This document shows, piece after piece, positions 1-8,506 of a DNA stretch of 64,000 nucleotides. Numbering within the stretch: the stretch's first letter is position 1; the number at the start of each line of letters is the position of its first letter. Position numbers and translations under genes: made by a program. The notes under the pieces are model-generated. The model saw nothing but the letters and a program-made list of their open reading frames with translations. It was not told the DNA's origin and made no database searches. Source of the DNA: Poriferisodalis sp965116715 (GTDB lineage: Bacteria; Actinomycetota; Acidimicrobiia; Acidimicrobiales; Poriferisodalaceae); the NCBI GenBank assembly GCA_965116715.1, contig OZ220724.1, forward strand, positions 2,356,001 to 2,420,000, in the 5' to 3' direction.

Positions 1-1234
1 CCATCGCAGCGCACCGCTCGAGCTGTTGGAGCGCTGCACGGTTGCCGCCGCCGACGTGCCGAAACGACTGAGCGATCTCGCATCGTGCTCCAACGTCAGC
101 GAGGCCGTCGTCGTGTCCACCTGCAACCGCACCGAGGCCTACGTCGTGGCCGAGAAGTTCCATGCGGCGTTCGGCGAGATGCGCGATTTCTTCTGCACGC
201 TGTCGGGCGCGGCACCCGCCGAGCTGTCCGACCACCTCTACGTCCACTACGACGACGACGCAGCGCGTCACCTGTTCCGTGTGGCGAGCGGCCTGGAATC
301 AGCGGTGCTCGGCGAGCACGAGATCTTGGGCCAGGTCCGCACCGCATGGGACGTGGCACGAGCCGAGGGCACGACGGGCGCGGTGCTGAATCAGCTCTTC
401 CGGCACGGCATCGGCGCCGGCAAGCGAGCGCGCACCGAGACCGCCATCGCGCAGGGCACGGCGTCGATCAGCCACGCGGCGGTCAGCATGGCCAAGAACC
501 ATCTCGGCACGCTGGAAGCTTCTCGCGTGCTCGTCGTGGGCGCCGGCGAGATGGCCGAGGGCATGATCGTTGCGCTCGCATCGGCCGGTCCCGCTGCGGT
601 GCAGGTCGCCAACCGCACGCCCTCCCACGCCGAAGCCCTGGCCGCCCGGGTCGGGGGCCGCCACCTGCCGCTCGGGAGCCTCGAGGACGCCTTGGTCGAG
701 GTCGATCTGCTGCTGACATCCACCGGCGCCTCGGCGGTGATCGTCGACCACGCCAGTGTGGGAGCGGTCATTGAGCGACGCGCCGGGCGCCCGCTGCTGA
801 TCGTCGACATTGCCGTGCCTCGCGACGTCGACCCCGCCGTGGCCCGCCTCCCGGGCGTCACCCTCCTCGACATGGACGACCTGTCCCGTTTCGCAGAGGT
901 CGGCCAAGCGGGCCGGCAAGCGGAAGTGGCGGCGGTCGAGTCGATCCTGGTTGACGAGACCGAACGATTCTCCGCCGACCGCACCGCCCGCGAGATGGCG
1001 CCGCTCATCGAATCGCTGCGCGGCAAGGCCGAAGCGGTCCGCCAATCCGAGATCGAACGCGCTCTGGCGGCTCACCCCGATCTGGACGACGGCGCACGCG
1101 AGGCGCTTGAGCGGGCAACCGCAGCACTGGTCAACAAGCTGCTGCATCAGCCCACCATCGCCTTGAGGTCCGCGGCAGGCAAGGCCAAGGGCGATCGGCT
1201 CGCGGACTCCGTGCGCGACTTGTTCGATCTGTAA
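1..1234 (+). CDS. hemA: Glutamyl-tRNA reductase, 5' end outside window
   Basis: Reduces glutamyl-tRNA to glutamate-1-semialdehyde, the first committed step of C5-pathway haem synthesis in the cytoplasm. The reading frame is open to the left edge and its first residues (HRSAPLELLER) match the family's N-terminal GLSHRxAPxxxLE motif, so the TTG at 26 is not the start and only about ten residues are missing. The catalytic-cysteine motif STCNRTE is present, followed by the substrate segment with GEHEILGQVR and a Rossmann region (VLVVGAGEMAEGM) for NADPH. The C-terminal dimerisation helix region ends at DLFDL. hemC starts 11 bp downstream, so the two are probably co-transcribed. Confidence 0.95.
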   Translation, partial: HRSAPLELLERCTVAAADVPKRLSDLASCSNVSEAVVVSTCNRTEAYVVAEKFHAAFGEMRDFFCTLSGAAPAELSDHLYVHYDDDAARHLFRVASGLESAVLGEHEILGQVRTAWDVARAEGTTGAVLNQLFRHGIGAGKRARTETAIAQGTASISHAAVSMAKNHLGTLEASRVLVVGAGEMAEGMIVALASAGPAAVQVANRTPSHAEALAARVGGRHLPLGSLEDALVEVDLLLTSTGASAVIVDHASVGAVIERRAGRPLLIVDIAVPRDVDPAVARLPGVTLLDMDDLSRFAEVGQAGRQAEVAAVESILVDETERFSADRTAREMAPLIESLRGKAEAVRQSEIERALAAHPDLDDGAREALERATAALVNKLLHQPTIALRSAAGKAKGDRLADSVRDLFDL

Positions 1235-1245
1235 CTCTGGGCTGC

Positions 1246-2157
1246 GTGAGGATCGCGACACGATCGAGCCCGCTGGCGACCTGGCAGGCGCGCGCTGTCG
1301 CCGAGGCGCTGGAGGCGGCCGGATCGCCTGGGGGTGACATCGAGCTGGTGGGGGTGCGCACGAGCGGTGATCTCGACCTGTCCACGCCGATATCGGAGAT
1401 GTCCGGCAGGGGCGTGTTTGTGACCGAGGTGCAGGCAGCGGTGCTGGACGGGCGTGCGGACATCGCCGTGCACAGCGCCAAGGACATGCGCTCCGAGCCG
1501 ACCGGCGGCCTGACGCTGGCGGGCTGCCTGGCGAGAGGCGACGCCAGCGACGCGCTGGTCGGCCTGACGCTTGACGAGATTCCCCACGGCGGTGTCGTGG
1601 CGACCGGATCGCAGCGTCGCCAGTGCCAGCTTGCGGCGCTGCGACCCGATCTGAGCTTCACGGGTCTGCGCGGCAATATCGCTCGCCGCATCGCTGCAGC
1701 CGCCGAACCGGGCATCGCCGCAGTGGTCGTGGCGTCGGTGGCGCTCGAACGGCTCGGCGAGTCCCACCGGATCGCACAGCGATTCAGCCCCGACGAGATC
1801 GTTCCGCAGGCCGGGCAGGGTGCGATCGCCGTCGAGCACCGCAGCGGCGACGCAGACACAGCTGCTGCGGTCGGCGCGATCATCGACGAGGTGACGACAC
1901 GTTGCGTAAGTGCAGAGCGCGCGTTCTTGCGAACGCTGGGCGGCGGCTGCGACCTACCCACGGGCGCCCATGCCACGGTCGACGCCGACGGTCGCCTCAC
2001 CATGTCCGCAGTGCTTGCTTCGCCCGACGGCGGCCTCGCGCGCGCATCAGGCCAAGACCTCGATGGTGAGCGTCTCGGCGTCGCGCTTGCCACCGAGTTG
2101 CTCGATCGGACCGGCACAAACGCCGCCATCGGGGCCGCTCAGGTCGGCGATGCCTGA
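1246..2157 (+). CDS. hemC: Hydroxymethylbilane synthase (porphobilinogen deaminase)
   Basis: Condenses four porphobilinogens into hydroxymethylbilane. The 303-residue protein has the usual family length. The GTG start at 1246 gives the typical N-terminus MRIATRSSPLATWQA. The segment HSAKDMRSEP corresponds to the HS(L/A)KD active-site motif, and GSQRRQCQL follows. The dipyrromethane-cofactor cysteine lies in LRTLGGGCDLP, near residue 233. The stop codon overlaps the start of hemD by 8 bp, which implies translational coupling. Confidence 0.95.
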   Translation: MRIATRSSPLATWQARAVAEALEAAGSPGGDIELVGVRTSGDLDLSTPISEMSGRGVFVTEVQAAVLDGRADIAVHSAKDMRSEPTGGLTLAGCLARGDASDALVGLTLDEIPHGGVVATGSQRRQCQLAALRPDLSFTGLRGNIARRIAAAAEPGIAAVVVASVALERLGESHRIAQRFSPDEIVPQAGQGAIAVEHRSGDADTAAAVGAIIDEVTTRCVSAERAFLRTLGGGCDLPTGAHATVDADGRLTMSAVLASPDGGLARASGQDLDGERLGVALATELLDRTGTNAAIGAAQVGDA

Positions 2158-2917
2158 GGGTCCCCCCGGCGCACTCGCCGGTCGCACCGTCGTCATCACG
2201 CGCGCATCGCACCAGGCCAGCTCGCTGGCGGCGGCGCTGCGCGAATGCGGGGCGACGGTGGTGGTGGCACCCGCTCTTGCGGTGGTGCCCCCGCTCGACG
2301 GCGGCCAGCCGCTCGACGATGCCCTGCTGCGCCTGGAGCAGTACAGCTGGGTCGCGTTCACCTCTTCGAATGCCGTGGCAGCCACATTCGCCCGCGCAGA
2401 CCGGCGTGGCGTTCGCCGTCGCTTCGCACGCATCCGCACCGCGGCGGTCGGACCGTCCACCGCAGCGCGCGTCGAAGCTGAAATCGGTCGACCGGTCAAC
2501 CTCGTGCCAGAGCAGTCTGATGCTGCCGGACTCGCCGCGGCATTTCCCGACCCCCGCGCGGACGACTGGTGCTTCGTGCCGCAGTCAGCACAAGCCAGAC
2601 CGGAACTGGTCGATGGGCTGCGCACCCGCGGCTGGAACGTTGATGCCGTGAGCGCCTACCGCATCGTCACGCCCACGTTGTCCGATCATCTCATCGCCGA
2701 CGTGTCCGGCGCGGACGCCGTGGTCTTCGCCTCGCCGTCGGCCGTGCGCGGCCATCTGTCGCAGATCGGCTCGCAAGGAGTGACCGGCAAGGTTGTGTGC
2801 ATCGGTCGCACGACAGCAGCTGCGTGTGCCGAAGCCGGCCTGCCCGTAGCGGCAGTCGCCGCGCGTCCTACCGATGACGATCTCGTAGGGACCGTTGTTG
2901 CAGCGGTACATGGCTGA
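2150..2917 (+). CDS. hemD: Uroporphyrinogen-III synthase
   Basis: Closes and inverts ring D to form uroporphyrinogen III. The start ATG at 2150 overlaps the last 8 bp of hemC; the same frame is open further upstream, but inside hemC. The 255-residue product begins with a HemD-like segment (GRTVVITRASHQASSLAAAL), contains WVAFTSSNAVAATF, and near its C-terminus has VVFASPSAVRGHL and VVCIGRTTAAACAEAGL. These conserved phrases identify this poorly conserved family. The gene stands alone, without the N-terminal cobA/cysG-type methylase found fused in some actinobacteria. Confidence 0.9.
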   Translation: MPEGPPGALAGRTVVITRASHQASSLAAALRECGATVVVAPALAVVPPLDGGQPLDDALLRLEQYSWVAFTSSNAVAATFARADRRGVRRRFARIRTAAVGPSTAARVEAEIGRPVNLVPEQSDAAGLAAAFPDPRADDWCFVPQSAQARPELVDGLRTRGWNVDAVSAYRIVTPTLSDHLIADVSGADAVVFASPSAVRGHLSQIGSQGVTGKVVCIGRTTAAACAEAGLPVAAVAARPTDDDLVGTVVAAVHG

Positions 2918-3030
2918 TGCAACCCCGCGGTGACGGCGGTCATGCTTGGCTTGGGACCCGCTTGGGCTCTCGGCCTGGCCCGTAACTCGACAGCGACTAC
3001 TCGCAGGGGCGTGGCCTACGCTGCGAGGCC

Positions 3031-4311
3031 GTGACCGAGCCGCGTTCGACGAACGCCGACCTGTTCGAGGCCGCTCGACGCGTGATTCCCGGCGGCGTCA
3101 ACTCACCGGTACGTGCCTTCGGGTCCGTCGGCGGAACGCCGTACTTCGTGGCCTCCGCCAGCGGGCCGTACGTGACCGATGCCGAGGGCCGCCGCTACAT
3201 CGACTTCGTGCAGTCCTACGGGGCGATCATCGCGGGCCATGCCCATCCGACGATCACCGAGGCGATAGCTGCCGCCGCAGCCGACGGCACGTCCTATGGC
3301 GCTCCCACCGAGCGAGAGGTGGCGCTGGCCGAGCGCATCGCGGGCGCCGCGCCGGGGGTCGAACAAGTGCGCCTCGTCAGCAGCGGCACCGAGGCCACAA
3401 TGACTGCCGTCCGGCTGGCGCGAGGCTTCACCGGGCGGCCCCGGATCGTCAAGTTCGCCGGCTGCTACCACGGCCATGCTGATGCGCTGCTGGCCGCGGG
3501 TGGCAGCGGCGTGGCCACGCTCGGCCTGTCCGGCTCAGCCGGGGTTCCCCCCAGCGCAGTGGCCGACACGATCGTGGCGCCGTACAACGTCGTGCCCGAG
3601 CTCGACGACCAGGTGGCCGCGGTGGTGGTCGAACCCGTGGCAGCGAACATGGGGCTCATCGCGCCGGCGCCCGGCTTCCTCGAGGGCCTGAGAGAGGCGT
3701 GCGACGAGGCGGGCGCGTTGCTGATCTTCGACGAGGTCATCACCGGGTTCCGTCTCGGCCCAGGCGGTGCGGCCGACCGGTTTGCTGTCACGCCCGACAT
3801 CTCCTGCTTCGGCAAGGTCATCGGCGGCGGCCTGCCGATCGGCGCCCTCGGCGCCCGCTCCGAGATCATGGAGACGCTGGCACCGACCGGCGCGGTGTAC
3901 CAGGCCGGAACGCTGTCGGGCAACCCGCTCGCGACCGCCGCGGGCCTCGCCGCGCTCGACCTGCTCACCCCCGCGGCCTACACAGAGCTGGAAACCATGG
4001 CCGGCCGGTTGGCCGAGGGCTTGCGTGACGTGCTCGGCGATGCCGGCTTCGATGCGATCGTCTGCCAAGTCGGCACGCTGGTCGGTCTGTATTGCGGTGC
4101 AGAGACCAGTGCAGGCTGGGTACCTACGGACTACGACGATGCCCGCACAACCGATGAGCAGGCCTACGCCCGACTGCATGCTGAGCTTCTTCAGCGCGGT
4201 GTGGCACTCGCCCCCGGTGCCTACGAAGCCATCTTCGTCGGCCTTGCCCATACCCCCGACGTCATCGACGAAGCCCTCACCACCATCGCCGCCGCCGCAT
4301 CGAGGGCCTAG
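3031..4311 (+). CDS. hemL: Glutamate-1-semialdehyde 2,1-aminomutase
   Basis: PLP enzyme that converts glutamate-1-semialdehyde to 5-aminolevulinate, directly after HemA in the pathway. The 426-residue length is typical. RVIPGGVNSPVRAF is the characteristic N-terminal phrase, SSGTEATMTAVRLAR binds the cofactor phosphate, FDEVITGFR follows, and Lys262 in CFGKVIGGGLPIGA is the PLP lysine. The GTG start at 3031 is supported by the conserved N-terminus. A TANNNT sequence (TACGCT, 3017-3022) lies 8 bp upstream, so a leaderless mRNA is possible, though no convincing -35 is seen. In many actinobacteria hemB sits between hemD and hemL; here the 113-bp gap has no gene. Confidence 0.95.
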   Translation: MTEPRSTNADLFEAARRVIPGGVNSPVRAFGSVGGTPYFVASASGPYVTDAEGRRYIDFVQSYGAIIAGHAHPTITEAIAAAAADGTSYGAPTEREVALAERIAGAAPGVEQVRLVSSGTEATMTAVRLARGFTGRPRIVKFAGCYHGHADALLAAGGSGVATLGLSGSAGVPPSAVADTIVAPYNVVPELDDQVAAVVVEPVAANMGLIAPAPGFLEGLREACDEAGALLIFDEVITGFRLGPGGAADRFAVTPDISCFGKVIGGGLPIGALGARSEIMETLAPTGAVYQAGTLSGNPLATAAGLAALDLLTPAAYTELETMAGRLAEGLRDVLGDAGFDAIVCQVGTLVGLYCGAETSAGWVPTDYDDARTTDEQAYARLHAELLQRGVALAPGAYEAIFVGLAHTPDVIDEALTTIAAAASRA

Positions 4312-4324
4312 CGCGCGCGGCAGC

Positions 4325-5587
4325 TCAGGTGCGGTCTCGCCAGAGGCGTGCCATGCCGGAGGCTGCCCGGTAGATGCCGCGAGGGCCGAGCGGACCGGCT
4401 CTGCCTTGCAGCAGATCTGTCGAAACGCGCATGGCCAGGTGTCCCATGCGGGGGGAGCGAATCGCGAGCTGTGTCAGCTTGCGCATCAACCCGGGACGGC
4501 CCAGCGCGCGGGTCGTCAGCCGGCCCAGGTGGTGGTACCGCTGCCAACGCGCCGCAAGCTCAGCCTCGTAGCGCCGCAGCTCGAGCCCGTCGTCGGCATC
4601 GAGCGCCTGCCCGATGACCTCCGCTGCCAGCCGGCCGGTTGCCAGCGCCGGTCCGACGCCGTCGCCGTTCCAGGGATTGATGCTGCCTGCTGCGTCGCCG
4701 ACAACGACCCAGTTCGGCCCCGAGCGGGGCCGCACTGAGCCTCCCATCGGCAACCGGCCGCCTGCTGGTTCGGTGCGCGGTCCGGACGGATCGATCTCCC
4801 AGCGTTCCGGGATCTGCTGAGTCCACTGTTCAAAGAGGTGCTCCAGAGAAATGGCTTCGTTGCCGTAGTGATGGCTGAGCAGGCCCACGCCGACGTTCGC
4901 GGTGCCGTCCCCGACGGGAAACACCCAGCCATAGCCCGGCAGCTGGCTCCCCGCGTGGTCGGCCAATGCAAACACCGACTCGATCCACGGCTCGTCGTGG
5001 CGTGGCGTGGGGTAATAGGCGCGCATCGCCAGCCCTTGGGCGTAGGTCCGGGTGCGCACGGTCCCGAGCGCCCGGCCGAAATGTGAGCGGGGGCCGTCGG
5101 CGATCACGACGTAGCGGGCGCGCGCCGTCACCTGCCCGGGATCGGGGCTCAGCCTCCGGGCGACGCACCCGCGCAGGTGACCGTCGGTGATCAGCGGCGC
5201 CGTGACCTCCGTGCCGGCCAGCACGCGCGCTCCGGCAGATTGCGCCCGGGCGAAGGTCAGCGCATCGAGGCGCGAGCGGCGCACCACGACGCCGTAGCCG
5301 GGCCAGTGCTCACCACGGGGCCAGGGCACTTCGAGGCTCTGTCCATGAGCGGTGATGCGCAGCCCGTGGTGCCGGTGCCAGCGCGCCGCGCTCGGATCAC
5401 AGCCCATGTCGAGGAGTTCGCCCACGGCTACCGGTGTGAGGGCGTCGCCGCACACGCGTTCGCGCGGATGGGTCGAGCGCTCAATGAGCAGCACGTCGCG
5501 TCCCGCCAGCGCCAGCCAGTACGCGGCGGCGCTACCCGCCGGCCCGCCGCCGACGACGAGCACGTCGCAAGCGAGCGTCTCGGTCAA
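4325..5587 (-). CDS. Geranylgeranyl reductase family flavoprotein, possible menaquinone reductase
   Basis: FAD-dependent oxidoreductase of 420 residues. The N-terminal dinucleotide motif is VLVVGGGPAGSAAAYWLA, followed by a RVCGD motif (residues about 43-47) typical of the geranylgeranyl reductase family, and a second FAD motif VVGDAAGSINPWNGDGVGPA. Family members reduce isoprenoid double bonds in chlorophyll precursors, archaeal lipids or menaquinone (MenJ of mycobacteria). With a cytochrome c just upstream on the same strand and a quinol oxidoreductase and complex I nearby, saturation of a menaquinone isoprene unit is my inference. The start is a TTG at 5587. The gene converges on hemL with 13 bp between stops. 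Confidence 0.8.
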   Translation of the reverse strand: MTETLACDVLVVGGGPAGSAAAYWLALAGRDVLLIERSTHPRERVCGDALTPVAVGELLDMGCDPSAARWHRHHGLRITAHGQSLEVPWPRGEHWPGYGVVVRRSRLDALTFARAQSAGARVLAGTEVTAPLITDGHLRGCVARRLSPDPGQVTARARYVVIADGPRSHFGRALGTVRTRTYAQGLAMRAYYPTPRHDEPWIESVFALADHAGSQLPGYGWVFPVGDGTANVGVGLLSHHYGNEAISLEHLFEQWTQQIPERWEIDPSGPRTEPAGGRLPMGGSVRPRSGPNWVVVGDAAGSINPWNGDGVGPALATGRLAAEVIGQALDADDGLELRRYEAELAARWQRYHHLGRLTTRALGRPGLMRKLTQLAIRSPRMGHLAMRVSTDLLQGRAGPLGPRGIYRAASGMARLWRDRT

Positions 5588-5660
5588 GGTGTCGCGGTCA
5601 CATTCGGAGCTCGGGGCAGGAGGGATTCAGCATGGGCGCCTCGACGCCGCCCCGATGGCG

Positions 5661-6434
5661 CTAGTGGCCGCCGCCACCGCCCCCGCCGGACAGCGCGCCG
5701 CCGCCGAGATGGGTCCACTCGGCGTCGCGTTCAGCGGCCACTTCATCGCTGATGACCTCGCCGCCGATCACCTCGCGCACGTATCGCGCGACCGAGTACA
5801 GCTGGTGATCATTGAGCACGTCACCGAATGCGGGCATGTTGGACCCGGTCTCGCCGGTGATGTGGGCGCCGCCGGGCCGGTTCGGATCGCCGTAGACCTG
5901 GCCGATGCCGATGCCTTCAGAGCCCACCGAGATCCACTCGACGAACGAGTCGTCCAGGTCAGGGAAGGTCAGCAGCACCTCGCCGTTCCACAACGGGCGT
6001 CCCACGCCGCTGCCGTCGCTGCCAGAGCCATCACCGACGTGGCAGCTCGCGCAGCGCACCGCGTAGGTCGCCGCGCCCTCGTTGATGGCGGTGATGGGCT
6101 CGGGGGGCGGCTCGGTCAGCTTCACATAGACAAACGCCCACAACGGCAGGCAGAACAGCACCGGCAGCACCCAGATCGGAATCCGATGCCGCGTCTGGGC
6201 TGCGACCACCCATGCCGGGTCGGGCGGCGCTTCGGGTTCGGTCTCGAGCTGGGCCGCCTCGCGCGCCGCGGCGATCATCTCTGCCTGCGAGGGCCCTGCG
6301 TCGGGAGCTGCTCCGGCTGCGGGTGTCGCCGCGCTCGCGGCACCGCCGCCGCCGCTGCCGTCGTCTTCGAGCACCCCCAGCGCGATGCGACGCTGTCGCG
6401 AGCGCTCCAGCAGGTACTCGGGAACTTCGGTCAC
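5661..6434 (-). CDS. Membrane-anchored mono-haem cytochrome c
   Basis: A 257-residue protein with the N-terminus MTEVPEYLLERSRQRR, an Ala/Gly-rich linker, one membrane segment (PIWVLPVLFCLPLWAFVYV), then a class I cytochrome c domain with a single CASCH haem site and a probable axial Met in GSNMPAFGDVL. The C-terminus ends in a glycine run. I chose the GTG at 6434 because it gives an N-terminus matching the cytochrome subunit IV at 8507; the frame stays open further upstream with unconvincing residues. It probably carries electrons for the quinol oxidoreductase encoded divergently 380 bp away. The flavoprotein gene follows 73 bp downstream on the same strand. Confidence 0.85.
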   Translation of the reverse strand: MTEVPEYLLERSRQRRIALGVLEDDGSGGGGAASAATPAAGAAPDAGPSQAEMIAAAREAAQLETEPEAPPDPAWVVAAQTRHRIPIWVLPVLFCLPLWAFVYVKLTEPPPEPITAINEGAATYAVRCASCHVGDGSGSDGSGVGRPLWNGEVLLTFPDLDDSFVEWISVGSEGIGIGQVYGDPNRPGGAHITGETGSNMPAFGDVLNDHQLYSVARYVREVIGGEVISDEVAAERDAEWTHLGGGALSGGGGGGGH

Positions 6435-6813
6435 GGGATCCTCCGCGGGGTTGCCCCCAAGGGGTTCTGGCACGGCCGGCACGGCCAAGTTCGCTGGGCA
6501 CGATACGCGCCCGAGCGCACCGAGGCGCAAGTCTGCCATGCAGTCACCCCGACGGCGCAGACTGAGGCTGAGCCGTCAGGCGAAGCCGTGGCCTGAGCGG
6601 CCCGTGAGCGAAGCGAACAAGAGCGGGGTGTCAGCGCGTGTCCCGGATTGTGGCGAGCGCTGGCGGTCGTGCTAGAACATCACGCGCCATGGCCGGGGCG
6701 CCGGTAATCTTTGCCCCGGCTTTGCTGCGACTGACGCACTCGATGCATCATCGATTGGGCCAGTTCGCAACAGTCCTGACACGCCGACGGGAGAACAGCG
6801 GGAGGAACACCGA
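6435..6813. other. Divergent intergenic region, 379 bp
   Basis: This gap separates the leftward cytochrome c gene from the rightward quinol oxidoreductase/nuo cluster, so it should carry promoters in both directions. A GGGAGG ribosome binding site precedes the GTG at 6814, and an 8-bp palindrome GATGCATC lies near 6742. I see no convincing -35/-10 pair, no RNA gene and no small ORF with family-like content. Confidence 0.5.
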
Positions 6814-7248
6814 GTGGTTGCACTCGTCACATCGATCCTCGTCACCGCGCTGATGGTCTACCTGCTGGTGTGGTACGGCAAGCGCCGCCCGACCGACCGC
6901 CCCACCACCTGGGGCGAAGCCATGCTGGGGGCGGCCTACGTCTTCATGCTGATGCTGCTGGTGTTCGGCATCGTGCCCGACCGCTGGATCCGCCTCACCG
7001 ACAACGAGTGGGGCTGGTCGGTGGAGCGCTTCCTGGTCACCGAGGGCCAGTTCATGACCTCGCCGATCACCTTCCCGCCGACGCGTATCGACCTCAAGAA
7101 AGTCAGCGACATCGTGGTGGTCATCGAGCACCTCATCGCGTTCATCGGGTTGCCGGTGCTGGCGATGTGGTGGCAGCGGCGCGACAAGGCCGAACCCGCC
7201 GCCGAGCCGATCTCGGACTACGGCCGTCCACTGGTGAAGGGCAACTGA
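6814..7248 (+). CDS. Three-TM membrane protein at head of quinol oxidoreductase cluster
   Basis: A 144-residue protein I do not recognise as a named family. It has three predicted membrane segments (roughly residues 2-21, 36-54 and 100-120), with a loop rich in W, F and T (WGWSVERFLVTEGQF) between the second and third. The GTG start follows a strong GGGAGG site. It is the first gene of the rightward respiratory cluster and lies 11 bp before the ferredoxin gene, so a structural or assembly role in the cytochrome b/Rieske complex is likely. That role is inferred from position only. Confidence 0.7.
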   Translation: MVALVTSILVTALMVYLLVWYGKRRPTDRPTTWGEAMLGAAYVFMLMLLVFGIVPDRWIRLTDNEWGWSVERFLVTEGQFMTSPITFPPTRIDLKKVSDIVVVIEHLIAFIGLPVLAMWWQRRDKAEPAAEPISDYGRPLVKGN

Positions 7249-7259
7249 GAGCGCGACAA

Positions 7260-7676
7260 ATGGCTGCGAACGACGCGAACCCGCCGATGCCCAAGTTCCG
7301 GGACGACTATCTGCTGCAGCAGGTAGACGCCTCATACCTCGACGCGGCTGTCAAGCCGAAGCAGTTCATCAACATCGACCAGTCCGAGTGCATCCAGTGT
7401 GAGGGCTGCGTGGACATCTGCCCGTGGAAGTGCATCTGGTACGTGTCCACCGAGGCGGTCGACGAGGCCGTCGGCGTAGACCTGCCGGGCCTCGATCCCA
7501 CGGACAACGCCATCTTCATCATCGACGACGACGTGTGCACCCGCTGCGCGCTGTGCGTCGACCGCTGCCCGACCGGTGTGATCACGCTCGGGCGGGTCAG
7601 CAACAACCCGCCGCCGGAGGGCGATGTCCACGGCCGGACCCACACCCACGGCTACGCCTACGGAATGCGTCTCTAA
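7260..7676 (+). CDS. NuoI-like dicluster ferredoxin (2 x 4Fe-4S)
   Basis: A 138-residue protein with two classic CxxCxxCxxxCP motifs: Cys44/47/50/54 and Cys93/96/99/103. The first motif continues CPWKCIWY, with an extra cysteine (Cys58) at the position also occupied by cysteine in both NuoI proteins of this window (CPARCIYV, CPDWCIYI). It therefore looks NuoI-derived rather than like a small soluble clostridial ferredoxin. The C-terminus is His-rich (HGRTHTHGYAYG). It lies 3 bp before cytochrome b, so it is probably a subunit of, or electron partner for, the quinol oxidoreductase. The ATG at 7260 sits 11 bp after the preceding stop. Confidence 0.85.
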   Translation: MAANDANPPMPKFRDDYLLQQVDASYLDAAVKPKQFINIDQSECIQCEGCVDICPWKCIWYVSTEAVDEAVGVDLPGLDPTDNAIFIIDDDVCTRCALCVDRCPTGVITLGRVSNNPPPEGDVHGRTHTHGYAYGMRL

Positions 7677-7678
7677 AC

Positions 7679-8479
7679 ATGGCGAACACCCTCGAGTCCC
7701 CCGATTCCAAGCCGAAGCTGCCGCAGCGTCTCCAGAACGCGCAGCAGCAGGCGGCCGATTGGATGCAGGACAGCCAGTTCTGGACATCGATCTTCCGACC
7801 CGGGTCGATCTTCCGCAAGGGCTACACCGACAGCCCCCGGAACCGGTCCTACGTGATCATGAACAGCGTGCTGTACCACCTGCACCCGGTGAAGGTGAAG
7901 CGGCACGCCGTGAAGGTGAGCTACACGCTGTGCCTGGGCGGTCTCAGCTTCTTCCTGTTCATCCTGCTGACGATCACCGGCATCTTCCTGATGTTCTTCT
8001 ACCGGCCGACCGACACCGCGGCGTGGCTGGACATCGAGAGCCTCCACACCCAGGTGGCATTCGGCCTGCTCGTGCGCAACATGCACCGATGGGCCGCGCA
8101 CCTGATGGTGATCACGGTGTTCCTGCACATGGCCCGCGTCTTCTATCACGGCGCCTACAAGGCGCCGAGAGAGTTCAACTGGGTCATCGGGGTCATGCTG
8201 TTGCAGCTGACCTTGCTGCTCGCGTTCACCGGCTACCTGCTCCCGTGGGACCAGCTCGCGCTGTGGGCGGTCACGGTGGGCACGAACATGATGGGCTTCA
8301 CGCCGGTCTTCGGCGAGCAAGTGCGGTTCGTACTGCTCGGCGGCCAGCAGATAGGCGCGGAGACGCTATTGCGCTGGTACGTGCTGCACGTCTTGATGCT
8401 TCCCTTTGTGATCGTCATCTTCATGGCGATCCACTTCTGGAGAGTGAGAAAGGACGGAGGCATTTCGGGGCCGCTGTAG
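7679..8479 (+). CDS. Cytochrome b, b6-type N-terminal half (quinol oxidoreductase)
   Basis: Core dihaem subunit that oxidises menaquinol and moves electrons across the membrane. The 266-residue protein has four membrane helices. The haem-ligand histidines are His136/His150 (NMHRWAAHLMVITVFLH) and His237/His252. The 14- and 15-residue spacings match cytochrome b6 rather than mitochondrial-type cytochrome b, where both are 14. The C-terminus RKDGGISGPL is also b6-like. The remaining helices are encoded separately in the next gene, as in b6f and Firmicutes-type bc complexes. A hydrophilic N-terminal extension of about 60 residues precedes the first conserved segment. Confidence 0.92.
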   Translation: MANTLESPDSKPKLPQRLQNAQQQAADWMQDSQFWTSIFRPGSIFRKGYTDSPRNRSYVIMNSVLYHLHPVKVKRHAVKVSYTLCLGGLSFFLFILLTITGIFLMFFYRPTDTAAWLDIESLHTQVAFGLLVRNMHRWAAHLMVITVFLHMARVFYHGAYKAPREFNWVIGVMLLQLTLLLAFTGYLLPWDQLALWAVTVGTNMMGFTPVFGEQVRFVLLGGQQIGAETLLRWYVLHVLMLPFVIVIFMAIHFWRVRKDGGISGPL

Positions 8480-8506
8480 GAAGCCTGAGCGTCCCGAGCC
8501 ATCAGC

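Noticed and set aside
26..28. TTG at 26 as the hemA start
   Set aside because: Codons before it encode HRSAPLELL, which matches the conserved N-terminus of the family, so the gene begins left of the window.
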